DNA from: Cutaneotrichosporon cavernicola
Lineage: Eukaryota > Basidiomycota > Tremellomycetes > Trichosporonales > Trichosporonaceae
NCBI RefSeq assembly: GCF_030864355.1
Contig: NC_083398.1
Location: forward strand, 1,178,001 to 1,242,000
Length of the DNA stretch: 64,000 bases
Direction: 5' to 3'
This document shows, in pieces, positions 35,742 through 47,456 of this stretch. The translations under genes and the position numbers were made by a program. Under the pieces are notes generated by a model that saw nothing but the letters and a program-made list of their open reading frames with translations, was not told where the DNA came from and made no database searches. Positions within the stretch are counted from its first letter, which is position 1. Every line of letters starts with the position of its first letter.

Positions 35742-37891
35742 ATGACTGGCGGCTCGTTCTTGCCCCTCCCAGCGGACGAGTACGATATCAACTCGTACGA
35801 TGCCGAGCTTGGTGCGCACTCTGTCCAATGGGTCGGGACACCTGGCGTCAAGGGCCCGGCGTGGGCGCGGTTGCCGCTCCTCACTGTCGGCGTGCTCGGG
35901 ACGCAGGTCGTGTGGTCCATTGAGATGGGCTATGGTGAGTGACATGGCTCTTCTTCTCTCTGCAGCCTCTCCCTCCATCCCCTCCGCCTCCACGTCCCTT
36001 TCAAACCAACCCAACTCCACCCCACCCCAGTGACTAACTCAAGCCTCACCATTCCTTCTCGAACTAGGCCTGAGCAAATCGTGGATGTCACTCGTCTTCG
36101 TCGCAGGGCCCCTCTCGGGCCTCATCGTCCAGCCTCTGATTGGGGCGTATGCCGACCGTTCGCGATCTCGCTTCGGCCGACGCCGCCCCTTCATGCTCGT
36201 GGGCACGGGCGTTGCCTGTGTGGCTATGATGCTCCTGGCATGGAGCAAGGAGGTCGCCGGTTTCTTTGGGTTCGGAAACGGCGGTGCGATCGCTTGCGCC
36301 GTCTTCTCCATCTACCTCATCGACTTCAGCATCAACGCCGTGATGAGCACGGACCGTGCTCTGATCGTCGATACGCTGCCTCCACAACAGCAGGAGGCAG
36401 GAAACGCGTGGGCCGGGCGCATGGCTGGCGTTGGCGGCGTCGCGGGCTTCTTCGTGTACGTCCAGTTCTTTGCGCGTTGTTTAACTGGAACAGCGGAAAC
36501 GTCGACCTCACAACGATCCTGCGCTGGCTTGGACATACACAGCTCCAGATCCTCAGCTTCCTCACATCTACCATCCTCGCGCTCGCTCATACCTCCACCT
36601 CGTGGGCAGTCACCGAGCGGGTCCTCCTCCGCGATGAGTGAGCTCATCGTCCTGAATGCCATCTGACAGCAGTCGCGAGCAGTCGCGGTCTGGCCTCATG
36701 TCGTCCATCCGCGCCATTTGGCAGAACATCTTCACCCTCCCGCCCGGCATCCGCACCGTGTGCTTTATCCAGTTCTTCGCCAACCTCGGCTGGTATCCCG
36801 TGCTGTTCTGGACGTCCATCTGGGTGTCGGACATCTACAAGCAGCGCACGCCACAGGGCAACCTGTCTGCCGAAGTATGGCAGGCAGACGCGGTGCGCGC
36901 TGGCTCGCGAGCCCTCTTCCTCCAGGCCGTGGTCACCCTCGTCGTGTCCGTCGGCGCGCCTTTCGTCGTTGCTGAGTCTGGCATCCGCTCCGAGAACCCG
37001 TACGCCGCGTTGGCGCGTGGCGACGACGACAGAGCTGGTACGCCCAACTCGGCTCAGTGGAAGAGGCAAGACGAGGAACGCGCACGCCTGCCCTTTTTGG
37101 AGCGGGCTGGGGCGTCGCTCGCGGCTGTGATCAAGGCCGTGCGTTCCGGCTCGGCGTGGGCACTCCCAATCCAGGGCCTGACTCTCATCCGCGCCTGGAT
37201 GATCGGGCAGATTATCTTCACAGTCTGCATGCTCCTTACGTGGTTCACGACCAGCGTCGGCGGGGCATACTTTGTCCTCGCGACTACGGGTATCTCATGG
37301 GCCCTTGCGGGTTGGGCACCGTATGCGCTGTTGGGCGAGCTTGTGCTTGTTGACACCTCCAACGAGCCGCGCTCTCTTCGGAATGAGCCAGACTCTGAGG
37401 TCCTATTCACCGCGGACGCCCACCATTCCCATTCGTGCTCTCACTCGCGCATGCTCTCCCACGAGACTTTAGACGACGACCACCCGCATGCCCTCTCTCG
37501 CCTCGGCGTCCCGGCCACTGCCCCACAGCCCTCCGACTTTGACGAGGGCGACACGACCGTGATCCTCCGTCACTCGAGCGAGAGTGAGCACTCGGCGCCG
37601 TCTCCCGGAAGCCCCGGCGCCGAGGCGAGCACTGCGGACAAGGCGGGCCTCATCCTGGGCATCCACAACGTGTTCATCGTCCTCCCACAGTTCTTCATCA
37701 CGGCCATCAGCGCCATCATCTTCCGCATGATGGACGCGGATCCCGTCGCAGCAGACAATGATACTGTGGGAGGGGATGGGTCCTCGTCGGACGCGGTGGG
37801 AGTCGTGTTCCGGATCGGCGGCCTCAGTGCTGCCGCCGGCGCGTATCTTTCGTACCGCCTGGCGCAGAGGTGGCGGCGCGGCGAGGCGTAG
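35742..37891 (+). CDS. GPH/SLC45-type sugar transporter (SUT1-like)
   Basis: Exons 35742-35934, 36068-36455, 36494-36637 and 36670-37891 give 648 aa with about 12 membrane spans. The signature GAYADRSRSRFGRRRPFMLVG matches sucrose/maltose proton symporters (plant SUT, S. pombe Sut1, animal SLC45), and FFANLGWYPVLFWTSIWVSDIY in the second half is also typical. The predicted role is H+-coupled disaccharide or glycoside uptake at the plasma membrane; the substrate is not determined. A long hydrophilic loop rich in His/Asp/Ser (about residues 480-560) precedes the last spans. Intron 2 is 38 nt and intron 3 is 32 nt; joining them restores GFFVGNVDLTTIL and LLRDDSREQSRSG. The start has an AUCGCCATGAC-like context. 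Confidence 0.88.
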
Positions 37892-38353
37892 AATCACTGT
37901 ATCGTAGCTGTATCATGCATCGGATGGCATCTTCATACGGCAACTCGTTATCACCGTCCCACCGGAAGGTTGTAGCGCCCGTCTTTAGTGGACAGGTTGA
38001 GGAAGGGCACCCTCACTCCGCCACGGACTGCTCGCCCCGATCGGCGCAACGTATACTCCAACGTCTACGATATGCCAGTGTGGAACGGAGGCGTGAGTTG
38101 ACGTGTCACGTCATGCGGCAGAAGGCAACGTTCTCGCGATGCATACATGCCGGGGCATCGCAGGCGCAATCTCACGTCATGTACTGTGCGCCTAACCGGC
38201 GCTCCATTTTGACCGGCCTAATTCGCCGGTTACAACCGAGTATTTGATGAGTGGGTGGCGCGGTGGCGAGCGGCCGAGATGCGGCTTGGCGCAACTCTTA
38301 CACTCATCTTCACTTTCTGCATCATCCATCATCCATTTTCCACATTCGCCACC
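37892..38353. other. Intergenic, sugar transporter to MSP1
   Basis: About 460 bp between tandem plus-strand genes. An in-frame extension of the MSP1 frame upstream to 38255 has no ATG in good context and is treated as leader. Confidence 0.5.
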
Positions 38354-39556
38354 ATGCCATCCCAACGCGATGTCGGACGCGTCGTCATGGACGGTGGGTT
38401 CTCTCCCTCAACAATGCTAACCCAAGTCGCATTCTTCGCAGCCTCCCAAGTCGCACTATACTATGCGCTGCGCTACGTGCTCTCCTCTCTCTCTGAAACC
38501 CAGCCGAGCAAGAAGAAGGAGAAGGGCGAGAGTCTCCTCTCCCAATCGGGATTGACCAAGGAACAGCTTGCCGCCTTGGATCTGGACGAGTACGAAAGCA
38601 CGATTGCGGGCGAGATCATCCCCCCCGCCTCAATCGATACAACATTCGAGTCAATCGGGGGGTTGGACGACATCATCTCGTCCCTCCGCGAGACCGTCAT
38701 CTACCCGCTAACCTACCCCGAGCTCTTCGCGGCCGGCGGATCCCTCCTTGCCGCTCCTAGGGGTGTGTTACTCTATGGCCACCCCGGATGCGGAAAGACA
38801 ATGCTCGCCAAAGCCCTGGCAAAAGAATCTGGGGCAACGTTCATCAACCTGCCCCTCTCGTCTTTGACGAGCAAGTGGTTCGGCGAATCGAACAAGCTCG
38901 TCGCGGGTCTCTTTTCTCTGGCTCGGAAACTGCAGCCAAGCATCATCTTTATTGATGAGATCGACTCGCTGTTTAGGGAGAGGAGCCAGGCGGACCACGA
39001 GGTCACGGGTATGCTCAAGGCCGAGTTTATGACCCTTTGGGACGGGCTTACGAGCGGTACCGACCGGATTCTGGTGCTCGGCGCGACGAACCGCCCCAAC
39101 GATATTGATCCGGCTATCCTCCGTCGCATGCCGAAGCGGTTCGCGATTCGGCTGCCCAACCTCGAGCAGCGCGTCAAGATCCTCAACTTGGTGAGTTGCA
39201 AACACGCGAAGCGTGTGAGAGAAAAGGGCAAAGCAAGCTCGAATCAAGTACGCTAACACCAGATGCTCTCACACACAAAGCTGGCACCGGGATTCAGCAT
39301 CGACGAGCTGGCGCGGCGCGCGGACGGCCTGAGCGGTTCCGATCTCAAGGAGACGTGTCGGAACGCCGCCATGGTGCCGGTGCGCGAGTTTATGCGCGAG
39401 CAGGGCGGGAGTGGTCTCGAGGCAGCCAAGCGCGACGGGTTCAAGATCCGTCCGCTTGAGCTGAGCGACTTTGCCGTCCATGACAGCCATGCGTACGCGC
39501 ACGTCGACCCGACCAAGAAGGCGCCTGTGCCGGCGTTTGTCGAGTCGCTCGACTAG
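38354..39556 (+). CDS. MSP1: Mitochondrial outer-membrane AAA ATPase Msp1 (ATAD1)
   Basis: Exons 38354-39190 and 39263-39556, 376 aa. An N-terminal hydrophobic anchor (about residues 18-42) precedes a single AAA domain: [25 protein letters not shown], Walker [10 protein letters not shown], pore-loop SKWFGES, Walker [33 protein letters not shown] with the arginine fingers, and the C-terminal [20 protein letters not shown]. Msp1 extracts mislocalised tail-anchored proteins and stalled import precursors from the mitochondrial outer membrane and peroxisomes. ATG 38354 sits in CCACCATGCC context, stronger than any upstream in-frame start. It is convergent with the exomer gene (198 bp apart). Confidence 0.95.
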
Positions 39557-39754
39557 GCGGGCTGCTTGCTTGCGTGGCAACCTGAGGCGTGTGGCATGTC
39601 GAGGTGGGCGCGGTGACGACACTCGCTACGGATGGCTTCACGGCTTGGTCGCGCCCGTAGAGACTAGATGGACTAGAGACTGTTGTAGATTACCATCTGC
39701 ACTATTCACCACAACATCACAACCGTTGACAGATAGGATCTTCATACTCTATCC

Positions 39755-42133
39755 TTAGTACTCTGCTCCTTCGACGTCGAACATCTTGCCGTAGTTGAGG
39801 TACGAGCGCATGAGGGTCTGGCGTCAGCACATGTTATCCCATCGTTATCTCCTTCTCTCCCTCTCCCCTCCGTGCTCCTTCAGTTGCACTCACAAAAATC
39901 CCCTCCGGCAGGTTCATGCTCAGCAGTGTGTACTCGATCTTGCTGAGCCCGTGCGTGAGGCCGAGCGTGTAGATAGCGTGTGCGATCGCACTCGGATAAG
40001 CGCTCTCCATGTACCACCTGTGGTGGTATGCCGTGAGCTTGATCGCCGCGTTGAGAGTACGCTGCAGGTCTCCCTCGGCCGCGTACATTTCCAAAAGGCG
40101 GAGGAGGGCGCGTGCGCTAAACTTGGTCTCGAGACAGCGCTGGAACGCGTCCTTTGCCTCGTCCTTGTGGTGTAGGCGCAGTGCGAGTTCGCCGAGGATC
40201 TCCCACTGGTGTTAGCCTGTTCCTAGTGCTCCGTCGCTGCGTTACGGCTTCTTTCGAGCGAGCTCGCGGCGCTGCCGCTCGCACTCACCTCCGTGCCAGT
40301 CTTTTTATAGCTCATGTGCTGGAGCTGGAAATGCGACACCTCTGCACGCCAGATGGTGTACACGCGCAGGTCCTCATACAGGACAAGGAAGAGGTTATCG
40401 AGCCACCGATCACAGAGACGCTTATTGGCAAACGCCGATCCCTCATAGCTTTCGGCCGTCACGCTCTCCTCCTCTGCTTGCGCAGCCGGGGGTTTCTCGA
40501 TCGCATCGCCATTGGCGTCCTCGCTCATCCGAGGGCTTGACAAGCCACGGGTGCTTGCGTCCTCGTCTGCATGTCCGTTCTCCTCGCGCACATCCACACT
40601 CGCACCGGTACGGTGGGCGCGGTACTCCTCCTCCATGACAAAGACCGAGCTCCTGGTCTTGAGCAGTTCGTCCCACCCAATCTTGGACACGAGGAGGGTA
40701 AGCAGTTCGTATGCCTTGGAAAACGTTCCGCGCAAGCCTGGGGCTGGGAGGCGGAGGAGGGCGACGTCGGCCTCGTTGTCGCGAGCACTCTCCTCGTCGA
40801 TCAAGCCCGAGTCGGCAATAAACTTCTTCGTAGGTAAATGCGAGTGTCGCGGTGTTGGCATGCGGTGCAAGTCGCGCTCGTTGAACGTGAACATTGGGCA
40901 CGAGTTTAATGCCAGCAGCGCCTTGTCAAACTCTCCGAGGGTGATGTGTGCTTCAGCCAGCTTCGCCCAGGTCATAAACTCGGATGGGGCAGAGTTGACC
41001 GCCTGCTGCGCAACCTGTCTAGCCCAGTCTGCTTTGCCCTTGCTGAGCAACAAGTCGACCTGCGCGAGAAGGACGGGATACGACGTCGGTGCCTGCTTGA
41101 GTGCGGCGTTCATGACTTGCACCGCCTTGATCTCCTCGTCTGTCGTCAGCATCGCTAGTAGCAGACTCACTCATTCCGATATAGCTCTGCGCGAGCAACG
41201 CCGCGACTTCGGGATCGCGCCCGTACATCTTCTCGAAAAGGTTGGCAGCGCGCTCGAGGCGGAATGAGTCGGCAAAGTACTTGAAGATCCCCGCGGTCAG
41301 ATGGTTGCTCACCACCGTGGCCACCTGCACTTCAGGATCGGAGCCCAGCTGCCATCCTATTGTCAGCTACGCTCGAATAAGACACACCATTGAAGAAAAG
41401 CTCCTCCGCAGCCTTGAGGAAGCGCACCTCGCCCTCGATAGACGTGATCGGGTCCAGCTTGCGGTACCCTGCGAGGCGGTACGACGCGTCGTCGGCGTAC
41501 CGGATCGCGCGTAAGAGCGCGGCCAAGTACGTCTCCTGCCAGATCTCGGGGGTTGCTTCGTGTCTGGGTTAGCGCGCCCATGAGTACACGAACCGTTCAC
41601 CACGGAGGTCGACGACGTACGCGTCGACACCGCCTGGGATTCTAACCTCGACGCGAACATCGACGCGCGAGAACGCATTAAAGCAGCTTCCATTAGCTCC
41701 TCCTCCTCATGTCATACCAGTAGGTGCCGTGGCGGACGCGCCAGCCCGAGCCCTTGCCGAACCATGCGGGTGTCTCCTCGATGTGGAACTGGAGCGAGTT
41801 GAGGTATGCCGCAAGAGATGCGGACGAGCTCGCCTCGGCCCCCGAACTGGATATCAGCTCCACCACATTGCGGCGTACATGTAGTGGTAACTCCCAATGT
41901 CCTTCTGCGCAGCCTTGGTGCCGTAGCTCTTGACGACGTGGCAGAGGTCGGGCGGACCGAGCTCGCGGAACGACGCTGTTGTTAGCCGACTACTCAAGTG
42001 AGGGTGGAGTTGAGACTTACCTAGGGTCTCTGTGCGCGCTGCGAGCGCCTCGCCAATGTCCGTCTGTTGTCAGCGTGGTCGTGATTAAGCATACCTCGAC
42101 GAACTCGGGGATGTCTTTGAACAGTTCGGACAT
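39755..42133 (-). CDS. Exomer ChAPs-family subunit (Bch1/Chs6-like), ten exons
   Basis: Exons 42133-42095, 42063-42021, 41975-41879, 41846-41718, 41686-41594, 41563-41388, 41356-41171, 41139-40289, 40205-39894 and 39817-39755 join to 662 aa. ChAPs landmarks: FRELGPPDLCHVVKSYG, SLAAYLNSLQFHIEETPAWFGKG, NAFSRVDVRVEVRIPGGVDAYVVDLRGER, then TPR-like helices (VATVVSNHLTAGIFKYFAD, AAFQ/ALLALNSCPMFTF) and the C-terminal TLMRSYLNYGKMFDVEGAEY. Exomer binds Arf1 at the trans-Golgi and exports selected cargo such as chitin synthase. Five of its nine introns are 30-32 nt; several had to be removed to restore the family pattern. It diverges from VPS52 with only 197 bp between ATGs. A variable Glu/Ser linker lies in exon 8. 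At the exon 4/5 junction the reading TYCCFNAF depends on the acceptor chosen. Confidence 0.88.
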
Positions 42134-42330
42134 CCCGCGCGCTGGTTTTGGTTGATAAGATGGGATGGAGAGTGATGGAGAGAGGTGAGAGCGGGGCACG
42201 CGTCGAAATGACACGCCACGACGATACCTCCGTCCCTGATACCCATCAACTGTGCATGCCACACCTCATACTTCTGTGCACGTCGTCTCACCACGTTTCC
42301 ATCTCCCAACGTCCCAATCATCACATCACC
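42134..42330. promoter_or_regulatory. Short bidirectional promoter, exomer / VPS52
   Basis: Only 197 bp separate the two divergent start codons, so both promoters and leaders must share this segment. Two trans-Golgi trafficking genes may be co-expressed from it (inference). Confidence 0.6.
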
Positions 42331-44225
42331 ATGTCGACAGCAACGCCTCCCCCAAGAGGAAGTAGCATGCAGGTCAACCTCGACTCGCCAGGACCCAGCC
42401 GGCAACCATCACCCCCTCCACCACCGCCATTACCCGACCCGTTACTGGACGAGGCGGATGAGGACGCCGACCGCGAGCTATGTGCGCGTCCCCCAGAGGT
42501 AGCTGACCCCAGTCCTCCGACGACAGAAAGAATACACCGATCTCGAACGGAGTGTCGAGGTATGTCGTCCTTGGATGTGCTGACCTGTAGGCGAGCGCTG
42601 AGCTGCTCACCAGCCTAGCGGGATACCTGACAACATTCCAAGACAACCTCGGCGAGGTATCGGGCCAGATCGCCGATCTACAAGCGCGGTCCGACGAGAT
42701 CGAGCGCGAACTCAAGGGCCGCCGCGTCATCTTGCCCCCTCTCAACGCCCTCCTCTCCGACCTGATCATCCCCACTTCCTTGGTCCTAACAATTCGGGAC
42801 ACGGAACCCTCAGCCAACCCCCAGATGTGGCTACAGGCCATCGCCGAGCTCGAGGACAAGATGGGAGCGGTAAAATCTCGCGGCACAAAAGTAAAAGGCG
42901 CGCGAGAATTGGAGAGCCTCGTCGACGCGCTTGCACTCAAGGCACTACACACTCTCCCGCCATTCCTACTCACCCTCATCCGGCCCCTCCGCTCAGCCTC
43001 CAAGGGCCTCTCAACCAACTTGGCCGTCATGCAGACCAGTTTACTGCTGAAATATCAGCCGTTCTACGCGTTCCTCCTCCGCCAGAGCCCGCGACACGCC
43101 AAACAAGTCGAGCGCGGATACGTCAATGCCGCGAGGGCATATTACGAAACTGGAATGAGGCGGTACGGGCGTGCATTGGGCCTAATCCGCGCACGCGCAA
43201 CCGACAAGCCCGACCTCATCGGTGTTATTGGCCCCGAAGAGAAACCCGCCAAGGCAATGTACTCGCGCCTGCAGTATGCGGATCTGGACGGGGAGGGCGA
43301 GGCTGCAGCAGTCGTCCTCGCATACCAGGCCGACGACGTGAAATACGCTCTCCCCGTCGAGGCCGTGTTCCGTTCCCTCGGCCTCGTGGTTCTCGACAAC
43401 GCCTCGGCCGAGTTTACTTTCATTGTTCGATTCTTTTCTCGCCCAGCCCTACGCCGAAGCGCGGAAGGGTCCCCTCTTGACTCGCCTGTTCTTGGACCGG
43501 TATCTGACGCTGGCCGGAGTAGGCTGAGCACACATCGACGTACGCCGGAGCCCGAGTTGCGCGACGCCGAGCGAATCTGGCACGAAGTTCTCGACGCTGG
43601 TCTCGAGAGCGCGACTGCTCTGTTTAAGGAGTGTATCGCCACTCCACCACCCGCGATCCCGCTTCTCACCATGATCCGCGCGAACGACCGCCTGATATCC
43701 ATCGCTGAGGGACGCGGAGCTCTTCCCCTCATTCCCTACCTCACAGGATGGAAGATGACCCTCTGGCCGCTGTACCGCAAGGCTATGGACGCGCATATCG
43801 AGAGTCTGCGGGCGCTTGCGAACGAGGCGGAGGGTAAGGGCCTCGCGGGGGTGTTTGGCAAGGGCGTCAAGGACGCCGCGGTGCGTGTTGTGGCCGTGCG
43901 GTACGCGGCGCTGTTTGCTTGTGTTGTTGCGTTGAGCGACGAGGCCGAGGAGGCCATGATGTTCTCGAGGTTGGTCGCCACCAAGGAGGGCGCTGACATC
44001 AGTATGACGCGCCTCCGCGCCGAACTTACCCGCCTCGTCCAGATACAGGCTGGTAAGATCAAGGACGTGCCGGCGCGCCACTCGTTCCTCTCCTCCATCT
44101 ACGAGGCAGTCATGCACGAGCTCGTGGCTGGCCCTGGCGCGCCTACACATCCGCGCCTGCAGGCGGAGTTGTCCTTCTTCCGCACGCGCGAGGAGGAGGC
44201 GCGCCGGCGTATCGCCGCTCAATAG
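42331..44225 (+). CDS. VPS52: GARP/EARP complex subunit Vps52
   Basis: Exons 42331-42498, 42527-42559 and 42591-44225, 611 aa. After a Pro-rich N-terminus comes the Vps52 core: EYTDLERSVEASAELLTSLAGYLTTFQDNLGEVSGQIADLQARS (coiled coil), LIIPTSLVLTI, LKALHTLPPFLLTLIRPLRS, LLLKYQPFYAFLLRQSP, GALPLIPYLTGWKMTLWPLYRKAMDAHIESLRA and a helical C-terminus. GARP tethers endosome-derived vesicles at the trans-Golgi network. The 33-nt second exon lies between introns of 28 nt (42499-42526) and 31 nt (42560-42590); removing both gives the uninterrupted coiled coil. Convergent with the CHZ-type gene, 112 bp apart. Confidence 0.92.
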
Positions 44226-44337
44226 ACACCTCACTTCAAGGATGCATCCATCGCGTCAAGCAGTAGGTAGCAGGTATGCGCACACATTTTACATTGGGAC
44301 ACGGGACAGATACAGACTCTAGCTTCTAGAGGGAGGA

Positions 44338-45172
44338 CTACTCCTCAGCATCGTCGTCGTCGATGGCAGCGGCGTCATCGCCCTCCTCGACATCGTCGGC
44401 AGCGTACTCGCCCTCCTCCTCCTCCTCCGGGCCACCGATGAACTCGCCGTCCTCCTCCTCCTCGTCCTCGGCAGAGTTAAGGCCAGCAGCGGCAAGGGCC
44501 TCGGCCTGGGGTCAGCTTCTAGCTTCCACCTTCCACCTCCTCCACCTTACTCGCACCATGACTCCAGATCCCATCGCCTCCACTTTCCCTCCTCTGCACG
44601 CTTCCGTTTCCATCCACCTGCCCTACCCCTGCCCTTCTCCCGCACACAACCCCCCTCCTTCGCCCACGTAACCACCAGTTCCACCCAGCCATACTCCGCT
44701 CTCACTCAGAACGCTCCGCTCCCACCCAAACCCCTCATCCCACACACCACACCCAGCGCCCTCACTCACCGAGCTGTAGTCGACCTGCTTGCGCTTACGC
44801 GTCCCACGGACGATGAGCTCATCATCCGAGTCGTCCTCGTCATCATCGTCGTCGTCCTCCTCCTCTTCCTCGACCTCCTTGGCCGGCGCCTTGCCCTTGC
44901 CCTTGTCGGCGGGCTCGGCCTCGGCCTCGTCGTCCTTCTTCTCCTCGACCTTGTCCTCAGTCTTCTTCTCCTCAGTCTTCTCGGCGGGAGCCTCGACCGC
45001 GTCGGTCTTCTGCCTGTCCGTCAGTCACCTTCATCACCTTCCTCCACCAGCGTGACAAGTGACAAGTGACTCACTTCTTGGCCTCGTCGAGAACCTCCAC
45101 CTCCTCGGCCTTGCGCTTAGTGCCGGCCTCGGTGGGCTCAACGGCGACAGCGGGGGTAGTAGAGTCGGTCAT
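44338..45172 (-). CDS. CHZ-motif histone chaperone-like acidic protein
   Basis: Exons 45172-45075, 45013-44770 and 44505-44338, 169 aa. The protein is extremely acidic, with runs of Glu/Asp, after a Lys-containing N-terminus. The central piece DDELIVRGTRKRKQVDYSSAEALAAAG resembles the CHZ motif (an NIIxxGRRTRGKxIDY-type sequence) that binds H2A.Z-H2B in the Chz1 family. A nuclear histone chaperone is therefore the best guess, but the motif is short and the acidic runs are uninformative, so other acidic nuclear proteins are possible. Intron 2 (44769-44506, 264 nt) is pyrimidine-rich on the plus strand. Divergent from TRM82 with 288 bp between starts. Confidence 0.65.
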
Positions 45173-45460
45173 GGTTTGTAGGGTTTGGGTGGTGAATGAG
45201 AGAGTGAGAGGAAGGAGGAAAGGGAGATGATGCCTGGCCATAAACAAGCTCTCCCTTCCTTCACCCAGATTATCACCCTCACCCTGGCAAAACACTCACC
45301 ATAGGCGTCACCCACCACAAGACTCAGGCACGTCCGCTGTGCGGGATCAAAACGCACAAAACCACGTCATTCTCACAAAAGTTGGGCACCGCTGAAGTGA
45401 GGCGACAACAATCTATCAGCTGCAACATTCTAGTTGCATTTGGGTAACCACAGCGACACC

Positions 45461-47456
45461 ATGCTCCCCCTCCCCCCAACTGCGATTGCCACGGCCTCCG
45501 CGGCGTCGACGGTAATCTATGCCTCTGGCGCCAACTTACACGCCTTCCCCGCCGCTTCGTCCAAGGCGGAGGGATCCAACACCGGGCTGATTCGCAAGCT
45601 GGCACTGAGCGCGGACGGCACGGTTGCGGTCAGTGCCGGTGACGACAAGACTCTGCGTGTTTGGGATGTCAATGGCGAGATTACGCTTCGGAGCACGCGT
45701 TACACGCTCAAGCGCGTTGCTTGTATGTCGTTCACGAAGGCGAATGACATTCTCGTCACTGACAAGGTGGGGGACGTCTTCCTGTGAGTCTAGCCAGACC
45801 TTCCTCCCTGGTCGCTCCGTTACCAATCATGGCGGCGGCTATGCGCCTCCTTTCCCTCTCCCCCTCCTCTCCCTCTCCCCCTCCTCTCCCTCTCCCCCTC
45901 CTCTCCCTCTCCCCCTCCTCCCCCTCCTCTCCCTCTCCCCCTCCTCCCCCTCTCCCCCTCCTTTCCCTCTCCCCCTCCTCCCCCTCTCCCCCTCCTCTCC
46001 CCCTCCCCCTCCCCCTCCTCTCCCTCTCCCACTCCCTCCCCCACTCTCTTCCACCTAGCGTCCCTCGACCATTACCTCTTACCTACGGCCCTCCTTCTCC
46101 CTGCCTCCCCCCGCCCTCGCCTCGCCTTTTTTCACCCACATCCCGAAGATGCCCCCTCCCCCCCGGCCCACCCGCTGACCCCAGCTACCCCCTCGAGCCG
46201 CGCGAGGCCGGCGAACGTGCCCAGGGCTTCAAGGAGCAAGCGGACCCCTCGCTCAACCCCGACGCCGACTTCCTTCTGGGCCACGTCTCGACTGTGTCCC
46301 AACACGTCCTCACGCACGACGGGAAGCGAATCATCACTGCCGACCGCGATGAGCACATCCGTGTCAGCCGCTTCCCCAAATCCTACGTGATCGACAAGTA
46401 CCTGTGGGGCAGCGAGGGGTGAGTTAGCCTTGCGGAAATGCGATATTCAGAAGTCGTGACAGCTCAAGCCCATGGACTATGACTTCATGAACCACCCTCT
46501 GATCCGCCTCAACTCTCCACAGCCACGCTCACACCAGCTTCGTGTCGGCGATCCACGTGCCCGAGTCGGAACCCAACATCGTGGTTGCTGGTGGGGGAGA
46601 GCCTACCCTCCAGATTTTTGACTGGACGGCCGGCGCTCTCCTCCGCCGAGTCGAAATCTTCCCAGCCGCACTCGACTATCGCCGCGTCCGCCCGTCCCCG
46701 CGCAAGATCAAGAACAAGAAGCGCGCTGAAGCCGTTGCTGCGGCGGCTAAGAATGGACCAGCCCCCAGCGACGACCCGCGCGACCCCGGCTTCTGTGTTG
46801 CGGGGGCGGGCATGATGTTCCCCACGGGCCCGAACATCTGCATCGAGAAGATCGACAGTGTTGTGGTCGACGGCAAAACGGTCATTGTGTTCTTTGCGGA
46901 GGGTTGCACCGCTGTTCATGCCTTCGTGCTGCCAGAAGGCGACGGCGAGGTTACTGTGCACTCGTTCCCTGTTTCTCACCCCGTTCTCGGCTTTTCGCGC
47001 GTGCCAGGGAGCACGAACCAGCTGGTGCTCACCGTCGACGCAACGTACGGCAAGAAGGAGGCTGAGGAGGGTCTGGCGAACCAGATGTTTGCGATCATTG
47101 AGATTGACGCCGATGGCCAGATGGGCGACGCTTCCGCGTCCAACGCCGAGCTCCTTGCGACCCTCGCCGCGCCGATTATCCCAACCACGGCACCCGGCAC
47201 CATCGCTGGACTCAACCTGTACCCCAATCTCGGGCTGTTCCCCCGCTGGCCCGGGTTCGAGGAGGACGAGGAGCTGGCAGGTGACTCAGGCGCTGCGACG
47301 CCAACGCCGAGCGAGTACGAGGGCATGGCGCCTAAGCAGCTGGGCCGGCTCAAGGCACAGGGCGTTGACGTGAGCGAATACCTCTCGAAGAAGCGCAGGA
47401 AAGGCAAGGACGGCGAGGCCCAGTCTGTGACGCCTTCACTGGAAGTCAAGCCATAG
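45461..47456 (+). CDS. TRM82: tRNA (m7G46) methyltransferase non-catalytic WD subunit Trm82/WDR4
   Basis: Exons 45461-45783, 46185-46418 and 46523-47456, 496 aa. WD-type repeats are visible: [104 protein letters not shown] and [31 protein letters not shown]. The [14 protein letters not shown] motif is typical of Trm82/WDR4, which stabilises the Trm8 methyltransferase that makes m7G46 in tRNA. A Lys/Arg-rich linker ([17 protein letters not shown]) and a basic C-terminal tail ([10 protein letters not shown]) follow. The first intron (401 nt) contains a 190-nt CT-only tract. The start is the first ATG after the divergent promoter. Confidence 0.9.
45845..46044. repeat. Long CCCCTCC/CTCTCC polypyrimidine tract in an intron
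   Basis: About 200 bases are almost exclusively C and T on the plus strand, with repeated CCCCTCCTCTCCCTCT-like units, inside the first TRM82 intron (45784-46184). The complementary strand is G-rich and quadruplex-capable. Confidence 0.85.

Noticed and set aside
38255..38353. N-terminal extension of MSP1 upstream of 38354
   Set aside because: It has no ATG in good context and would place a second hydrophobic segment before the known anchor.
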